NCBI RefSeq assembly: GCF_018873765.1
Contig: NC_057920.1
Coordinates: 15,451,307 to 15,515,306, forward strand
Direction: 5' to 3'
DNA length: 64,000 nt
DNA from: Telopea speciosissima
Lineage: Eukaryota > Streptophyta > Magnoliopsida > Proteales > Proteaceae
Part shown: positions 11,701 through 23,326 of the stretch, piece after piece
Numbering within the stretch: position 1 is the first letter of the stretch
Layout of the letters: the number at the start of each line of letters is the position of its first letter
The notes under the pieces: generated by a model
The model's database searches: none
The model's input: the letters and a program-made list of their open reading frames with translations, nothing else
Told to the model about the DNA's origin: nothing
Translations under genes and position numbers: made by a program

Positions 11701-14440
11701 GGGATTTATAAGTGAGTGAAAATGTGGAGTTTGTTGTTTGTTTAGAGTTCTATTTTCATTATTATATTATAATAGTGGGGCTGGAATTGGTTACTAAAAT
11801 CCAGTATAATTTCAGTCTCTTTTCTTTATTAAATCCAGTCTAGTTTCGGTCTCTTTCTTTATTATATTTAAGAATTCTAGGCAACTAAGCCCACCTCCAA
11901 AGCAAGCTATTGGTTGGAGCAGTTTTAGGCTTAGTTTGAGTCCTTTTTAGAGTTTTTTTATTTAAACATATGTAAGGGCTATACAATTAATTTTGGCCTG
12001 TGGATCAGTGTTGCATCAGTAGGATTCAGGTGTTTTGACTCTTGAGGCCATGGGTTCAAGAGGGTTTAACTACTGTGAATTCAGTAGTGAACTTTCTGAA
12101 CATCTTTTCTAGCTTGCGCGTACCATGCTCTGCCATTCATTTAACTCAGTTTGCTTGCATAAATATTGTACTGTTGGTTAGGTTTCAGTCTTGTTCTTAT
12201 TCAGTTTTCTGTTTCTGAATTCTAGTCCCAAGTTCGGTTTTCAAATCTTCTTCTAATCGAATTTCAGCTTTTCTACTTGAATTAAAATTTTTCAAAAACT
12301 CTGTTACCTGATCTGAATACTTAAATCTGAGTTCAGAATATTGTTCTACTTATTAGTTACTGTTATTTATACTCTACATCATTATGTTTCTGCCATAGAT
12401 TTCAGCAATCCTACTTCAAGTCTGATTCCCAAAAATCTCAGTTTTATGAATCTGGTTTACTATTCTGTTTCCTGTTCTATGTTACTAGTTTATTCAATTT
12501 TCTAGCTCTTAACTGAAAATTTGATAAGAACTCTAATCTTTTTTTTTTTTTTTTAATGAGAATAAGAATTCTAATCTGTCCTGCCATTCTGCAGAACTTG
12601 AACTATCCTACTCCTCGTAGGATTACCCAACATCTGTGGTTCTGTCCATCAGATTCAGACAAAACTTGACAGAATAACCTACCCAATTAAGAACAGCCTT
12701 CGACCAGAATTTGAACATAACCAGACAAGCCCTTTTTGAGCTATTTAAATTTCTTCTAATCTGTTTTGTCTTTTTTGCTGGGATCCTGTTGCAAATTGAT
12801 CTCCCACTGGATCTCACCGGTAACCTTTTAGGCAAATAAATTTTTTTCTCTTGGCACTAGCATGAATGGTTATAACACCCAACTAATATTGTTACAGACA
12901 ATAAGAGCTTAGAATAGATGTACAGGCCGAAGACAAGTACAATTACAAACTTTACAAACAGAAACCTTCTACAAAATTGCAGTGGGTGATAATGCCTGGG
13001 AGCAATAGTCTTTTGCTTTCTTATACCCTCAAGAAACAAGAGCCCTACAGAGCCAGCACCTCAAATGAGCAAAACCCTAAGACAGTAATAAATAGAGGCT
13101 GAAAATTAATATAAGAATGTACCTAATAAGCAAAGTGTATGTAATCCAAGTACACGGTTTCTCTGAATCTTCTCATAGAAACTGTCAGGCCTCCATGTCT
13201 CAGTGAAAAATGGTATGGAGACAGTTTCTCCATATCGGTAGAGTTGCAAACCACAGACTCCAACAGCATTCATTACTGATGCATTGTGTATGACCTTGAC
13301 TTCCACACCCAAGCTCTTGGCTCGGACAACCAGATCGGAATGTGTTGTAGCTCTGTTTTCCGCATGAAAAGTCAACAGCTATATGAGGATGGTAATTACA
13401 TTAGAAAACATAGAATCGTCTTAACATAAGAGAAACAGTATACCATGATTCGGGGAAAAAAAAAAAAAAAACACGAAAAAACAAACAAAAAACAAAAAAC
13501 AAAAAGTAAAAACTTCACTATGTTTTGCCTATACTATTGATGTGCGAAGGATAAACATACAACTGTTCCTGGAAGCTTCAAGTGCAGATGGAAACTGAGG
13601 GATTGATGGACCCTCTAGTAAGAAGTTAAGATATCACTACTAATCCAATTATGAGGAAGCAGCAACAAATGTTGACCACATTGGGCAACAGGAATTTACT
13701 AACGCATATTAACCACATTGGGCAATAGGAATTTACAAACACAAACTAATCCTCCCATTCATCTATCAAAATACCCTCGAGATAAGGCAAGCAGAATACT
13801 TCTGCGAGTCCATAATCTCTACTAATATTAACTTAGAAAAAGATCAAAATTTTGTGACAGTTAAGATGGTAATGATTGGATCAAAGCCATGAACAGTATC
13901 AACCAATGCACAGAATTCTGAAAGCCTAATCATCATAACTACGACAAGCAAACATAAATGCAAAATGATTTTCTGAGAGCGTAATCATAATAATTAAGAC
14001 AAGCAAACATAAATGCAAAATCATAGAAAATAATGTAAGTTACCCAAAAGGATCCCCAACAACCAGGAAGGCCACATTAGAGCCCCCAGCCTCCGCCAAT
14101 ATATCATGAGCCTGTTCTTCAACCATTTCTCTATCTGCAAGTATGACGGGCTTCCCATATAACTCTTCCTGCCAAACCGAAATCTCACATTAACAAGGAA
14201 GAGGTAGAGAAAAAGAAAATGATAAACTCGTCAACTGATACAAGTAATAAGCATCTGACCAGAACAATATGGAAAAGAGAAGCAAGTTACCAAAGTCGAA
14301 AAGCCATCAGAAGAGAGACCGAAAGAGAGGAGAGAAGTGTAAGCTTCCACGTACACTTTATCGCATTTCCTCACAGCCTCCAGGCCTCTAAGGGTGATAT
14401 CCCTCTCATCACCCAGACCCAAACCTATTATATACAACAT
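8785..14440 (-). CDS. DPH5: Diphthine methyl ester synthase DPH5
   Basis: Six minus-strand exons in transcript order: 14440-14291, 14168-14044, 13352-13123, 11240-11201, 11072-10981, 9002-8785 (855 nt, 284 aa). All introns are GT-AG and the frame is open end to end. The enzyme is the SAM-dependent methyltransferase that methylates the modified histidine of elongation factor 2 during cytosolic diphthamide synthesis; it belongs to the tetrapyrrole-methylase fold. Visible signatures are [11 protein letters not shown] at the N-terminus, VVGDPFGATTHSDL near residues 86-99, [16 protein letters not shown], and a C-terminal [11 protein letters not shown]...[11 protein letters not shown] block. Length agrees with plant DPH5. 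The start is the conserved MLYIIG. A GTAAGT donor at 14727-14721 and a TTTCAG acceptor just above the ATG suggest a 5'UTR intron (see 14441-14850). Introns 3 and 5 carry repeat sequence, including an LTR fragment at about 10240-10745. Confidence 0.94.
10240..10745 (-). mobile_element. LTR fragment in DPH5 intron 5
   Basis: Read on the minus strand, this stretch resembles about 56300-56790 of the window: GTGTACACACTTGGTAGAGC-like text, a GGCACTAC...GTAGGCATCTTGCCG block and an end in TGATTCACCCC. The plus-strand reading has GAGGTTCGGCAAGATGCCTA, typical of plant retrotransposon LTR remnants. It is inserted in the intron between exons 5 and 6 and does not touch coding sequence. Confidence 0.55.
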
Positions 14441-14850
14441 CTCTCTTGCTTTCTTGATTCTGAAATGATTCTGGTTTCTCCGAGCTTCAAGCAGTGAAAT
14501 AGATACTAAATGAGTCTAAGTTCAGTTACAGCAAAAGAAAGGATACTGATACATACAGGTATTAAACGAATCTAGGCGTCAATATTACTTTTAAAAATAT
14601 GAAACTAAAAAACATGTACGGCAATAATGTGGTTCGAATTTAATAAGGTTCATCTGAGCAGTGTACAGTGTCGCAGAAGGCTTGGATTCAGCTTGTTTGC
14701 TTCTTTGCGCGCGAGAGAGAGACTTACAGAGAATCCCTCCGCTGCAATCAAAGGTACTGTCGGAGAACGAAATCTGCAATTACCGGACACTCGCCGCTGC
14801 AACTATAGGCGGCAGCAAGGAAGAACCAAACCTGAAAGATTTCGAAACTT
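14441..14850 (-). promoter_or_regulatory. Probable DPH5 5'UTR with a spliced leader intron
   Basis: On the minus strand a leader exon ends at 14728 with donor GTAAGTC. An acceptor CATTTCAG ends at 14460, leaving 14459-14441 as leader directly before the ATG. The upstream exon probably starts near 14850. The promoter would lie around 14850-14950, a region that includes CT runs and a TATATATA word near 14920. Inferred from splice motifs only. Confidence 0.4.
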
Positions 14851-15005
14851 GCCTCCAGAGAAGTAAGAAGGGGAAATCGAGATTTTGGGGTTTTGATACC
14901 TCTCTCTCTGTTTTTTGGTAATATATATGGGAGGGTAAGGAGGTTAATTTATGTTTTAGAGGGGAGAGATAGGTACATAAATATCAATACACATCTTCTG
15001 CGGGG

Positions 15006-15152
15006 TCTTGTCCGTAGCGACTGTGCGGCCCATACAGAATGCCGCGCGTAATGTTCGTCTTACCCCTATTCGGGCAAGGCGCTTGGGCAGGGGTAAGGCG
15101 GACATTACACCCGACATTCTGTCTGGGCCGCATAGGCCGCTACGGGCAGGGT
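15006..15152. mobile_element. Hairpin MITE
   Basis: Near-perfect foldback: the left arm runs CCGTAGCGACTGTGCGGCCC...ATTACGCGCGGC-type text (as reverse pairing) and the right arm GGGCCGCATAGGCCGCTACGG, meeting in a short loop near 15076. GC-rich against AT-rich surroundings and non-coding. Its interior ATTACACCC is reminiscent of the core-family elements, but the arms differ. Confidence 0.55.
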
Positions 15153-15349
15153 ACCGTAGAGGATCACAATCCCACATAAATATTAATAATGTATCCTACT
15201 CTAGTGGTGAGCGGTGGCAGTGCCTGAACTCTGCCAAGCAGCATCTCTTTCAATCTCGATCGTTGGTTTAAGGATCTTAAATCTCAACCGTAGAATATAA
15301 AGCCAGTCAACTCAACGTGACAGCAGGTTTCATTATTGTCTCCAGTTCC

Positions 15350-15470
15350 TTGCCCGGTACAGTGGTCCAGCTCCACTCATAGGGAGCCGTGATCTAACCC
15401 CCTGCCCGAGGGAGGTTAAAACGTCATTTCCACCTCCTGAATTGGAACACTGTACCGGGCAAGGTATAGC
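15350..15470. mobile_element. Hairpin MITE with CCTTGCCCGGTACAGT arms
   Basis: The arms CCTTGCCCGGTACAGTG and CACTGTACCGGGCAAGG are exact inverted copies. Between them are CCCCCTGCCC and GTCATTTCCACC, which match the core of the foldback family (on the other strand, GGAAATGAC). Non-coding, about 120 bp. Confidence 0.55.
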
Positions 15471-15715
15471 ACAGGAAAAAAATTCGGTTTCATCATCCCC
15501 TTCTTCTTAGATCCTTCACAGCCCCACCCCTGGCCACCGTTACAAACACCGCCCCTGCTATTCGCGCTCTGTCACCACCTCCATCCCTGCCCTCTCCTCT
15601 CCACCGCTCCTTCGTCTTCCTCCTCCATAATTTCCTCCCTGTTTTTTTTTTTTTCATCTTTTCGTTCTTTTACAGAATGAGTGGGTGATTTTTAGGCTAT
15701 TTCCGAAGAGTTTCG

Positions 15716-16148
15716 ATGGGAAGAAAACACTTGTTTCAGGAAGATTTGAGCTCCTTTGGAGATGAACTGGTTACCTTCATTTTGCCTCCACTAATGGATT
15801 CTTCTAAGACAACTCACGTGACCTGCTTCTCCAACCCAATGGAAGGCCAGAAAAACCAAGAAGAGAGAGGGATGATTTCTTCAATTCTCCTCTTTTTACT
15901 GCTTATGCTAACCCTCTGATGTGTCCCCTACTTCGTTGATTTCTTCAATTCTCTTCTTTTAATTCACTACTTCAGACCATGCCTTCTTGAGAGCTTTGTT
16001 TAGGAACCATGAAGCAAGCATGAGACAGAGTAGCAAAGTTGAAAGGGAAATGGTTAGCATCTTGCAAGAAACAGTTCTGATCACTAAGATCAATACTGAA
16101 AGCTCTTCAGTTGTCTCGAGGATCCATCAACTTCAGGTGGCCCAGTAG
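15716..16148 (+). CDS. Doubtful small gene or gene remnant, unidentified
   Basis: An ORF starts at 15716 (MGRKHLFQEDLSSFGDE..., stop at 15919). Fifty-odd bases later, after the acceptor-like CTACTTCAG, an open stretch at 15976-16148 encodes a helical, polar segment (HAFLRALFRNHEASMRQSS...SSVVSRIHQLQVAQ) ending in TAG. The two could be exons of one gene, but I found no donor in matching phase, so the link is unproven. An upstream pyrimidine-rich leader (15500-15650) looks like a plant 5'UTR. I do not recognise the protein. Could also be a retroposed remnant. Confidence 0.25.
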
Positions 16149-18102
16149 ACGTTAATCGTCTTTGGAATTATTGAAATGATAGAAGAAGAGGTAAGAGGAA
16201 GAAGCTAAATAGATGAAAGAAGAAGAAGAATTCAAGTATTATTTTTCTTGTCTAAAATTGATAGTGTGTGTGTGTTTATAAATTTCTGAATCTAAATAAC
16301 ATGAGGAAGGAAAATGAAGGTCATAGAAATGTTATATGAAATCAAACTCAATTTTCCCCTTTGTCAATATTTTCTTTCCGCCCTGATTTATCTACCATTT
16401 TTTTCATGATTTTTAAGCATCAATTACTTGAGAGTCATGGATCATGACATCAGCGATCTAGATTTGATTCAATCACACCCGTTGGTATATGGATTCTCAC
16501 CTTTTATCCCCTTTTTATATCTAAAGTTTTAAACTAGAAAACTTAAGACGTACGACAATGTATTAAACTCCAAACCAAGCTCTATTGTAAATACTCTTCG
16601 TTTTTAATTAATTTATTATATTTTTTCCTTAAAATATGAATGCAAATCGAAATAGGGTTTGAAAAGATTCAATAGGTTATAAAGACTGAGGAAATGAAAA
16701 TTATGAGACTAAAACACGGATTGAAAGTGAATTGCATCCGTTGTGGGAAGGAAAATTTGGATTACAAACTGAGAGATGTAAACAGATAGTCGAAAATCTA
16801 AATTCAATTTTCGCATTCGTATCCGGACAAAAGATATTCGGATTCGATCACATCCAATCCATTTACATCCCTACTTTACACCTATCCTTTTTGCTTCCAG
16901 AAATGTCATTTTAAGCAACTATAAATGGCAGTGGGGGTGGGACAAATGCCAAGCATTGCCTGCAGCGTAACCAGGCTCACACAATCACTGATAATAGGAC
17001 AAGATGAACTTAACCCATAAAATTTTTTTTAAATTGAATCTTACGGTTTATATAGAAACAGGGAATGGGAATACCTGAACATAGGCAGATCTCACCCAAG
17101 ATTAGGGAACGGGTCACCTCTACTGAATCGTTGTCCCCTCTAATTCGCAAGGGGGGTGACCGGGTGAATGTTCACGTACATTCACGCACGTGAACAACTC
17201 ACAGCTGTTCAGATAGAACGTTCGCACAGAATAGATTCCATCTGCACGGCCGTGAATCATTCATGTGCGTGAACATTCCCTGCACTCCCAATTCGCTGCC
17301 CCCTCCAATTCCTCCAATTTCTCACATGGGGGCAGAAATGACCACCCTACCCCCTGCCCGAAAACACTGCCCAAGGTGAGGTCCACTCCCCCCTATTAGA
17401 GGAATTGAAGGTGATAATTATTCTCTTCTTCCTCATTCATAACTATGGGAAAGATAAGATCTTAAGTCAATCTCTCACCAAAGGGAGAGTATGTGTGCCA
17501 CACAAGGGGCAAACCTCGAATCTGTTTGATGCATCAAACACCCAGGAACATAATTTCGAACCAAAGCAATTATCATGTAATCACGCCAATCTTAAATCAA
17601 CAAATTAGAACTATGTTAAACCCTTCAAATTAAAACTATGGTAAGCCAAAATCAGCCCTCCAGCAAAAGCAGTGAATGCTAAAAGCCCACAACCATTCAA
17701 CCCTTTAATAAAAAGCCAAGAGCAGAGGTAGACCAACTCAACCTCTCTAGGGAAGTAGAAACTACGCAACACTAACAGGCTGGCTGAGTGTGTATCTTTG
17801 AGTCTTACATCTGAAAGAAAAGTTTCGAACTATTAGAGCACAAGAATTTATAAAAAGCCAAACAAAGAGCCCAAAAATATAATTTTATAACAATAAAAAA
17901 AAAATAGCCATGGGCACAAAATACATGCAAGCAATGAATAATTCATCCTGAACAGGCTTGACTACCACATTCTTCAAATTATAAGACTCCCATTCCTACT
18001 TCGGTACAAGTCCTCAAAACTTTAGTGAAACAAAAACTCGTCTAGGAAGTCATTCTTTTAACATGCCCGCACATATACCTCCCAATAAGTCTTCAATAAA
18101 TT
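16149..18102. other. Intergenic, repeats only
   Basis: AT-rich with no gene recognised. It contains an inverted arrangement of GTGAATGTTCACGTACATTC and GTGCGTGAACATTC words (17165-17275), then a core-family foldback element (17287-17415). The rest (17420-18102) shows nothing I can name. Confidence 0.4.
17287..17415. mobile_element. Foldback MITE (core family copy 3)
   Basis: Shared core recognisable: GCAGAAATGACCACCC, ACACTGCCC, GAGGTCCACTCCCCCC and TATTAGAGGAA, ending in GGTGATAATTA like copy 2. The left arm (GCCCCCTCCAATTCC) is decayed or replaced. Confidence 0.55.
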
Positions 18103-18774
18103 AATATTGGAACAAAATCTCAACAACCAAAATCTATGAAGAAGAAGAAAGAACAAGAGAACCAAGAGAGAAGATGGGAGAAAAGGAAAACAATGGACCA
18201 CGATAGGATTCCGTAGCCCCTATCATGGTCAATCTTCAATGTATATAACAAAAGGTAATTGACTCTTAGTAGGAAACCTACTAGGAGAATATGTCTAATA
18301 ACAAGAGGAACGTAAATAAAGTAAATAGGTAGACTAAGGAAATAACTAACATAACTTTAAAACTACAGATAAAACAAGATAGGGACACTCCCCCTATCGC
18401 GAGTTGACTTTAACACATATCATAACACTCCCCCCTCCCCCAAAAAAAAAAAAAAAAAGAAGCTAGAGGATATAGGCTCCATCTTGGAGCAACAAAGATG
18501 GATATAACCAGAAGAACCCAACTTGAACATATAACAATATGTAAAAGCCATTTCTCAGCAACACCACCTACTAGTCGCAACACAATCATAAGCACATCAA
18601 ACATCAGCACGGAAATTGAGAAAAAAAATCTTCATGTTGAAAATCTAAAACAACAAACAAAATAAGCGGCAAAGAATACCAACCACAATCCAAAATGTCA
18701 TGGCAACAACAACAACATCATAAGCCCTTCTCAAGAAAGGCAACCAATAATTTTCACAAGGAAGACAAATAAAA

Positions 18775-19130
18775 GTGCAGCATAGGTCCTTGTGAACCGA
18801 TGGATGAGTGGCAAAACTAGGAAGGATAAAGTAAGGAATGATCCTATTAGAGCTGGTTTGGGAGTAGCTACGAGAAAGTCGTTTGAGGTGGCATGGCCAT
18901 GTTCAACGGAGGCCTTTGGATGCTCCAGTACGGAGGAGTGATTTGATTCAAATTGAAGGAACTAAAAGAGCCAGGGCAAGACTTAAAATGACCTTAGGAG
19001 AAGTGGTGAGGAAAGACATGCCTAGCTTAGGCCTTGCATCAAGTATGGCCTCGAACAGAGTTGATTGGAAGGCAAGGATCCATGTAGCCGACCCCATTTA
19101 GTTGGGATAAGGCTGAGTTGTTGTTCTTGT
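18775..19130 (+). mobile_element. RTE-type LINE 3' fragment
   Basis: The encoded text RWHGHVQRRPLDAPVRRSD...VDWKARIHVADP is the characteristic C-terminal segment of plant RTE-class reverse transcriptases. A frameshift separates it from an upstream related frame (VRNDPIRAGLGVATRK). The 3' end runs into GTTGTTGTTCTTGTTGTTG, the usual RTE tail. It lies inside the LTR element, in the opposite orientation, and interrupts the GTGAACCAC minisatellite. Confidence 0.75.
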
Positions 19131-19135
19131 TGTTG

Positions 19136-19345
19136 AATAGGCCATTGCGAACCACTGGTAAAAGTGCACTATAGGTTACCGCGGACCACAGATAAAAGTG
19201 CTATATAGGTTATTGTGAACCACATAACATAGTATAAGGTTTCTGGAAACCACTGATAACAATATAAGGTTGCTGGGAACCACATAACACAGCATAAGGT
19301 TGTTGGGAACCACATAACAGTATAAGGTTGCTGCAAACAGGTAAC
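19136..19345. repeat. Minisatellite, about 30-40-bp units
   Basis: Successive units share GTATAAGGTTGCTGGGAACC followed by ACATAAC, with variants (GGTTATTGTGAACCAC, GGTTTCTGGAAACCAC, GGTTGTTGGGAACCAC). At least six units are visible. Related text, GCATAGGTCCTTGTGAACC, also precedes the RTE insertion at 18780. Confidence 0.65.
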
Positions 19346-20783
19346 CCATCTTTATAAGATAAAATTGTAGTTGAGGTCACGAGTAGGGACACGAACAGAT
19401 AATAATAATCTTTAAATAAATAGACGACACTATGCTGATGGCAGAAGTAGATAATAGTAATAATTTTCAAATAGCTCAGATAAGAATCTCCAATCTCCTC
19501 CTTACGTGTGACCCACGTGGACAAATAATGCAGAAGATGCAATAAAGGATAACCCATCATCATATGGCAGCAGTAACCAGCATCACGAAGGATGAGCAAA
19601 ACATAAATTTCATAATCAAGAGCAACTGCAATAGCATCAATAGAAGCAACGGATCAGATCAAAGTAGATAAAGAACTCCAACACAGGACACAAACAGGGC
19701 AGAATAATTTTAAATTAATAACCCAAAACCAGAGAATTTGATGTCTCCCAAATTCTGGTTAAATGCTCCTTGCAGACGATAATAATAGTCCCCAGAATAT
19801 TAATTTGATCAAATGGATGGTTTGCACTACATATAGCATGCCCACCAAATTAGCAGGTTACCAAGAAACCCAAGAAAATTAATCCAATCGGGCAGATCTG
19901 TTGACCAAGTGTAATGATCAGTCAAAAAAAGATGACAAAAAAATTGATGGTAATCCGATGGCTAAATCTTACTATAAAAGCACATGCACATAATAGTTGG
20001 CAGCCAAGAGAACAAATGTAATGGCAGAATTGTAAATAAATCGAATATCCAAGGGGGGTGGTAGGGACATAATTAACCAAATAGGGAAGGGTCACTTAAT
20101 AGACTAAAACAAGGACACAAGTATTTATTATGTGGGGGTATACTTGGGAAGGAGAAACAAAATAAGGGTAAAGGGTAATAGTTCTAAGAAGGAAGGGTAT
20201 TTTATGAAGTTTAGACAAGAAATAAGATTCTAAAGCAAAGAAGAACAATGTCGTCTTCCTCATATGACCAAACAATCCAACTGCAGGAGGAAATCGATTC
20301 AAGAAATAGATCTCACCTATTTGGGCTCCAATCAAAGTGAGATTTCAGGAGGGAGTTCTCAACTCTTAGATCTCTCACAAATGAACAACAGAGGGTCAAA
20401 TCATCAAACAACAGTTGAGTATTGAACCTCTGAAATAAGATCAGGCAGACTTCACTGTTGCAGGTTCCTTCAACAAGTCAGATCTCACTACCTGCATGGG
20501 ATGATGGTCCCAAATCGAACAGGTTGGATTGCCCTTCGGTAAGGAACGTATTCACTCAATTTAAGAACGAAAGAAAGGGTTTGGTACGGATCGAGCAAAA
20601 CTATGTGAACTGGTGATACCGCCAGAAACAGAACACAATAAGCAATTTCTGAATACAGAGATTAAGAGAAGAAACAATATCTGGTTTTTTCTTCTTCATC
20701 ACTCTGATACCATGGAACAAAATCTCAACAACCAGAACTTGTGAAGAAGAAGAGAAGAGAAGCGAAGAAGAAAGAACAAGAAA

Positions 20784-20824
<41 letters not shown>

Positions 20825-23326
20825 ACGATGGGAGAAAAGGAAAACAATGGGCCATGATTGGATTCCATATCTCCTATCGTGTTCAAGCTTCAATATATAT
20901 AACAAAAGGTAATAAACTCTTAGTCAAAAACCTATTAAAAGTATATGTCTGATTACAAGAGGAAATTAAATAACTAGACTAAGGAAATAACTAACACTAT
21001 CTACCACTAAACATAAAACACCATACGAACACTCTCCATATCATGAGTAAGCTTTAACACAGATCTTAACAAATATAAACTCTTGGATTTACAGTTCAAG
21101 ATATTTGTCAAATTGAAAGTGAAGTCTGACTAGTTTCCTTCTTCCTAGGAATCTTTACTTTTTATCTGTACTTTTACTATGTACTTAAGCACCTAAGAAA
21201 TATAACATCTTATTTCCAGTCATTCCCAATGAGGACAGTGTAACACAAAATCAAGAAGTCTGTTCCAATTAAAAATGGTCTCACATTCGGGATCTTAAGA
21301 GTGATATGACATAGCTGAAAATCTACACTCCAAATAATGTAAGAAACAAATGTAAGAAAAAATGCCACTAAAATATGCTTATAATTCAAAAATGTTACGG
21401 AATGTAGATCATTAGGCCAGGTTTGGCTGAAATATCAGCATCAGCATGGGTCAGAACCATTAGCTCTAGAAGCTCCATGGTCAAGCAGTTCCATGTGATG
21501 ATAACCCAGGGACTGGAAACAAGATTAAATTTTCCACTTGCCATTTGTTTGGATGCAAGGGATGCAATACTCATTGCCACAAGAAATTTCTTAAACAAAA
21601 CTGTAATCCAATTTGAAGACACCCAAACTCTTGAACTACACAAAATATGAGGTTCACTATGTAACGTAAAGTACATTACAACTGTGACAAATCAAACAGG
21701 AATAACGAGGATCAGATGAGAAGAAGAAGAGAAGACAAGGAGAGAAAACGAAAGAGAAGAAAAGAACTAACGTAGGAAGAAAACAAGCTCATGGTTGGAC
21801 TTAATCCTCCAACCATGCGCAATAAGGTATATATATATATATTTAATGAATAAAAGAAACAATTACAATTTATAAGCATACCCCTGGTGTATAAGCCAAT
21901 ACATATAATTGTCTATAAACTAATACAAATAAGTCCATATACCCAAACTACCCCTCTACAATAGTAGTAAACACATGAATCTCAACACTCCCTCAAGCTG
22001 GAGTATATATATCCTAGGCTCCAGCTTGAGACAACAAGAACAGACATAACCAGCAGAAGCAGACTTGAACAGATAAATTAGTCGTAGAAGCTAGTAGCCA
22101 GCAACCATATGTAAACTCACACCAAATAATAGAATCACAGAAAAAACTGACTTCTAATCACAGTACCAACAAAAACATTTCAGCCACAAGCAGCAGCAAT
22201 AAAGAAAATTCTTCGTGAAGAAAAAACCCATATAATAACGAACAATATAGGCAGCAGATAACATCAACTGCAGACCAGAAAAGAGCAGCAGTAGCAAATG
22301 AAGAAATCATCGTTGCAGGCCAGAAGTCTTCAACAACAACAGCAATAGCAAATGCCCAGAGAAAAGAAGCAGAAGGAGATGAATAAATCATCGAACGGGC
22401 AAATAACCTCCAACACGGCGACAGCCAAGAATCTTCACGAAGAAAACACAAATAATATTCATAAGAAGACAAGCAAAAAATCTCCAACAAGGAGACACAA
22501 TCTTCATAATAGAAAATATTCAATAAAAAGAAATAATCCTAACCACCTCCAATCTCTCCCCTCACGTGTACTTGCTACACGTGGAGAGGTAATGAATGCA
22601 GGGGAGACAACAAAAAACATCCCTCATATTGCAGTATCAACAAGTATTGGCAGCACACAAACCACATAACCAAGAGCAGCTGTAGCAAATAAGATCCCAA
22701 ATTAATAAGATTTAAAATAAATCTGAGAATTTTTAAAAAAAAAAATACCAATAATGCCAACAGCACAACACTTGCAGAACGTAGATGGCATCAGCCATAG
22801 CAACGACTTCAATAGCATCAATCGGCAGCAACAGATCAGAACAAAGTAAATATTAATGAACCATCCCGCAACCTTATAGATCACCATTATAGATATAGAA
22901 ATCTCAGATTTGACCACAAACATCAATCTCTCTAACACTATGGCAAACAGTAAAGCTCTCTTTGGCATAGTTTATATTTATATTTATGACCTATTTATGA
23001 ATAATCAATTATGATAATAAGTAATGGGCTATAAACAATAATCGTTTGGTTACTACAAGACATAATAGATTATATAATGAAATATAGATTTGGTCTGTTT
23101 AAGTGAAGAATATATTATGTATTAAGTTATTATAATATATATATATATATATCAAAAGGCTTATTTTATATTATATTATATATTATTATAATATGTATAG
23201 TAGTATATATAAATATATATTAGGGGTGTCAATTGGTCAGTTTGGACCGGTTCTGGTTCAATTTCACCGGTTTCAATAACATGATCCAATAAGGATGCAC
23301 CGGTTTCGGTTCGGTTCGGTTTCTCT

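Larger units (their letters stand above)
18108..21071 (-). mobile_element. Non-autonomous LTR retrotransposon with both LTRs and TSD
   Basis: LTR copies at 18108-18427 and 20713-21071 share long similarity (for example GATGGGAGAAAAGGAAAACAA and ATATAACAAAAGGTAAT). The flanking 5-bp duplications AATAT sit at 18103-18107 and 21072-21076. Orientation is minus: next to the right-hand LTR, CTCTGATACCA is the complement of TGGTATCAGAG, the usual initiator-Met tRNA primer site; next to the left-hand LTR, CTCCCCCCTCCCCC is the complement of a polypurine tract. The 2.3-kb interior has no gag or pol that I recognise, so the element needs proteins from elsewhere. The right LTR is longer because of a (GA)n run near 20790-20820. 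Confidence 0.8.

Noticed and set aside
14219..14497. 92-codon plus-strand frame
   Set aside because: Antisense shadow of DPH5 exon 1, whose minus-strand reading matches a conserved enzyme.
20601..20905. Leu/Ser-rich minus-strand frames
   Set aside because: Product of the (GA)n run in the right LTR.
21395..21676. Frames on both strands just left of the second LTR element
   Set aside because: Both strands are open for 75-93 codons, but neither gives a family I recognise, and no splice context was found.
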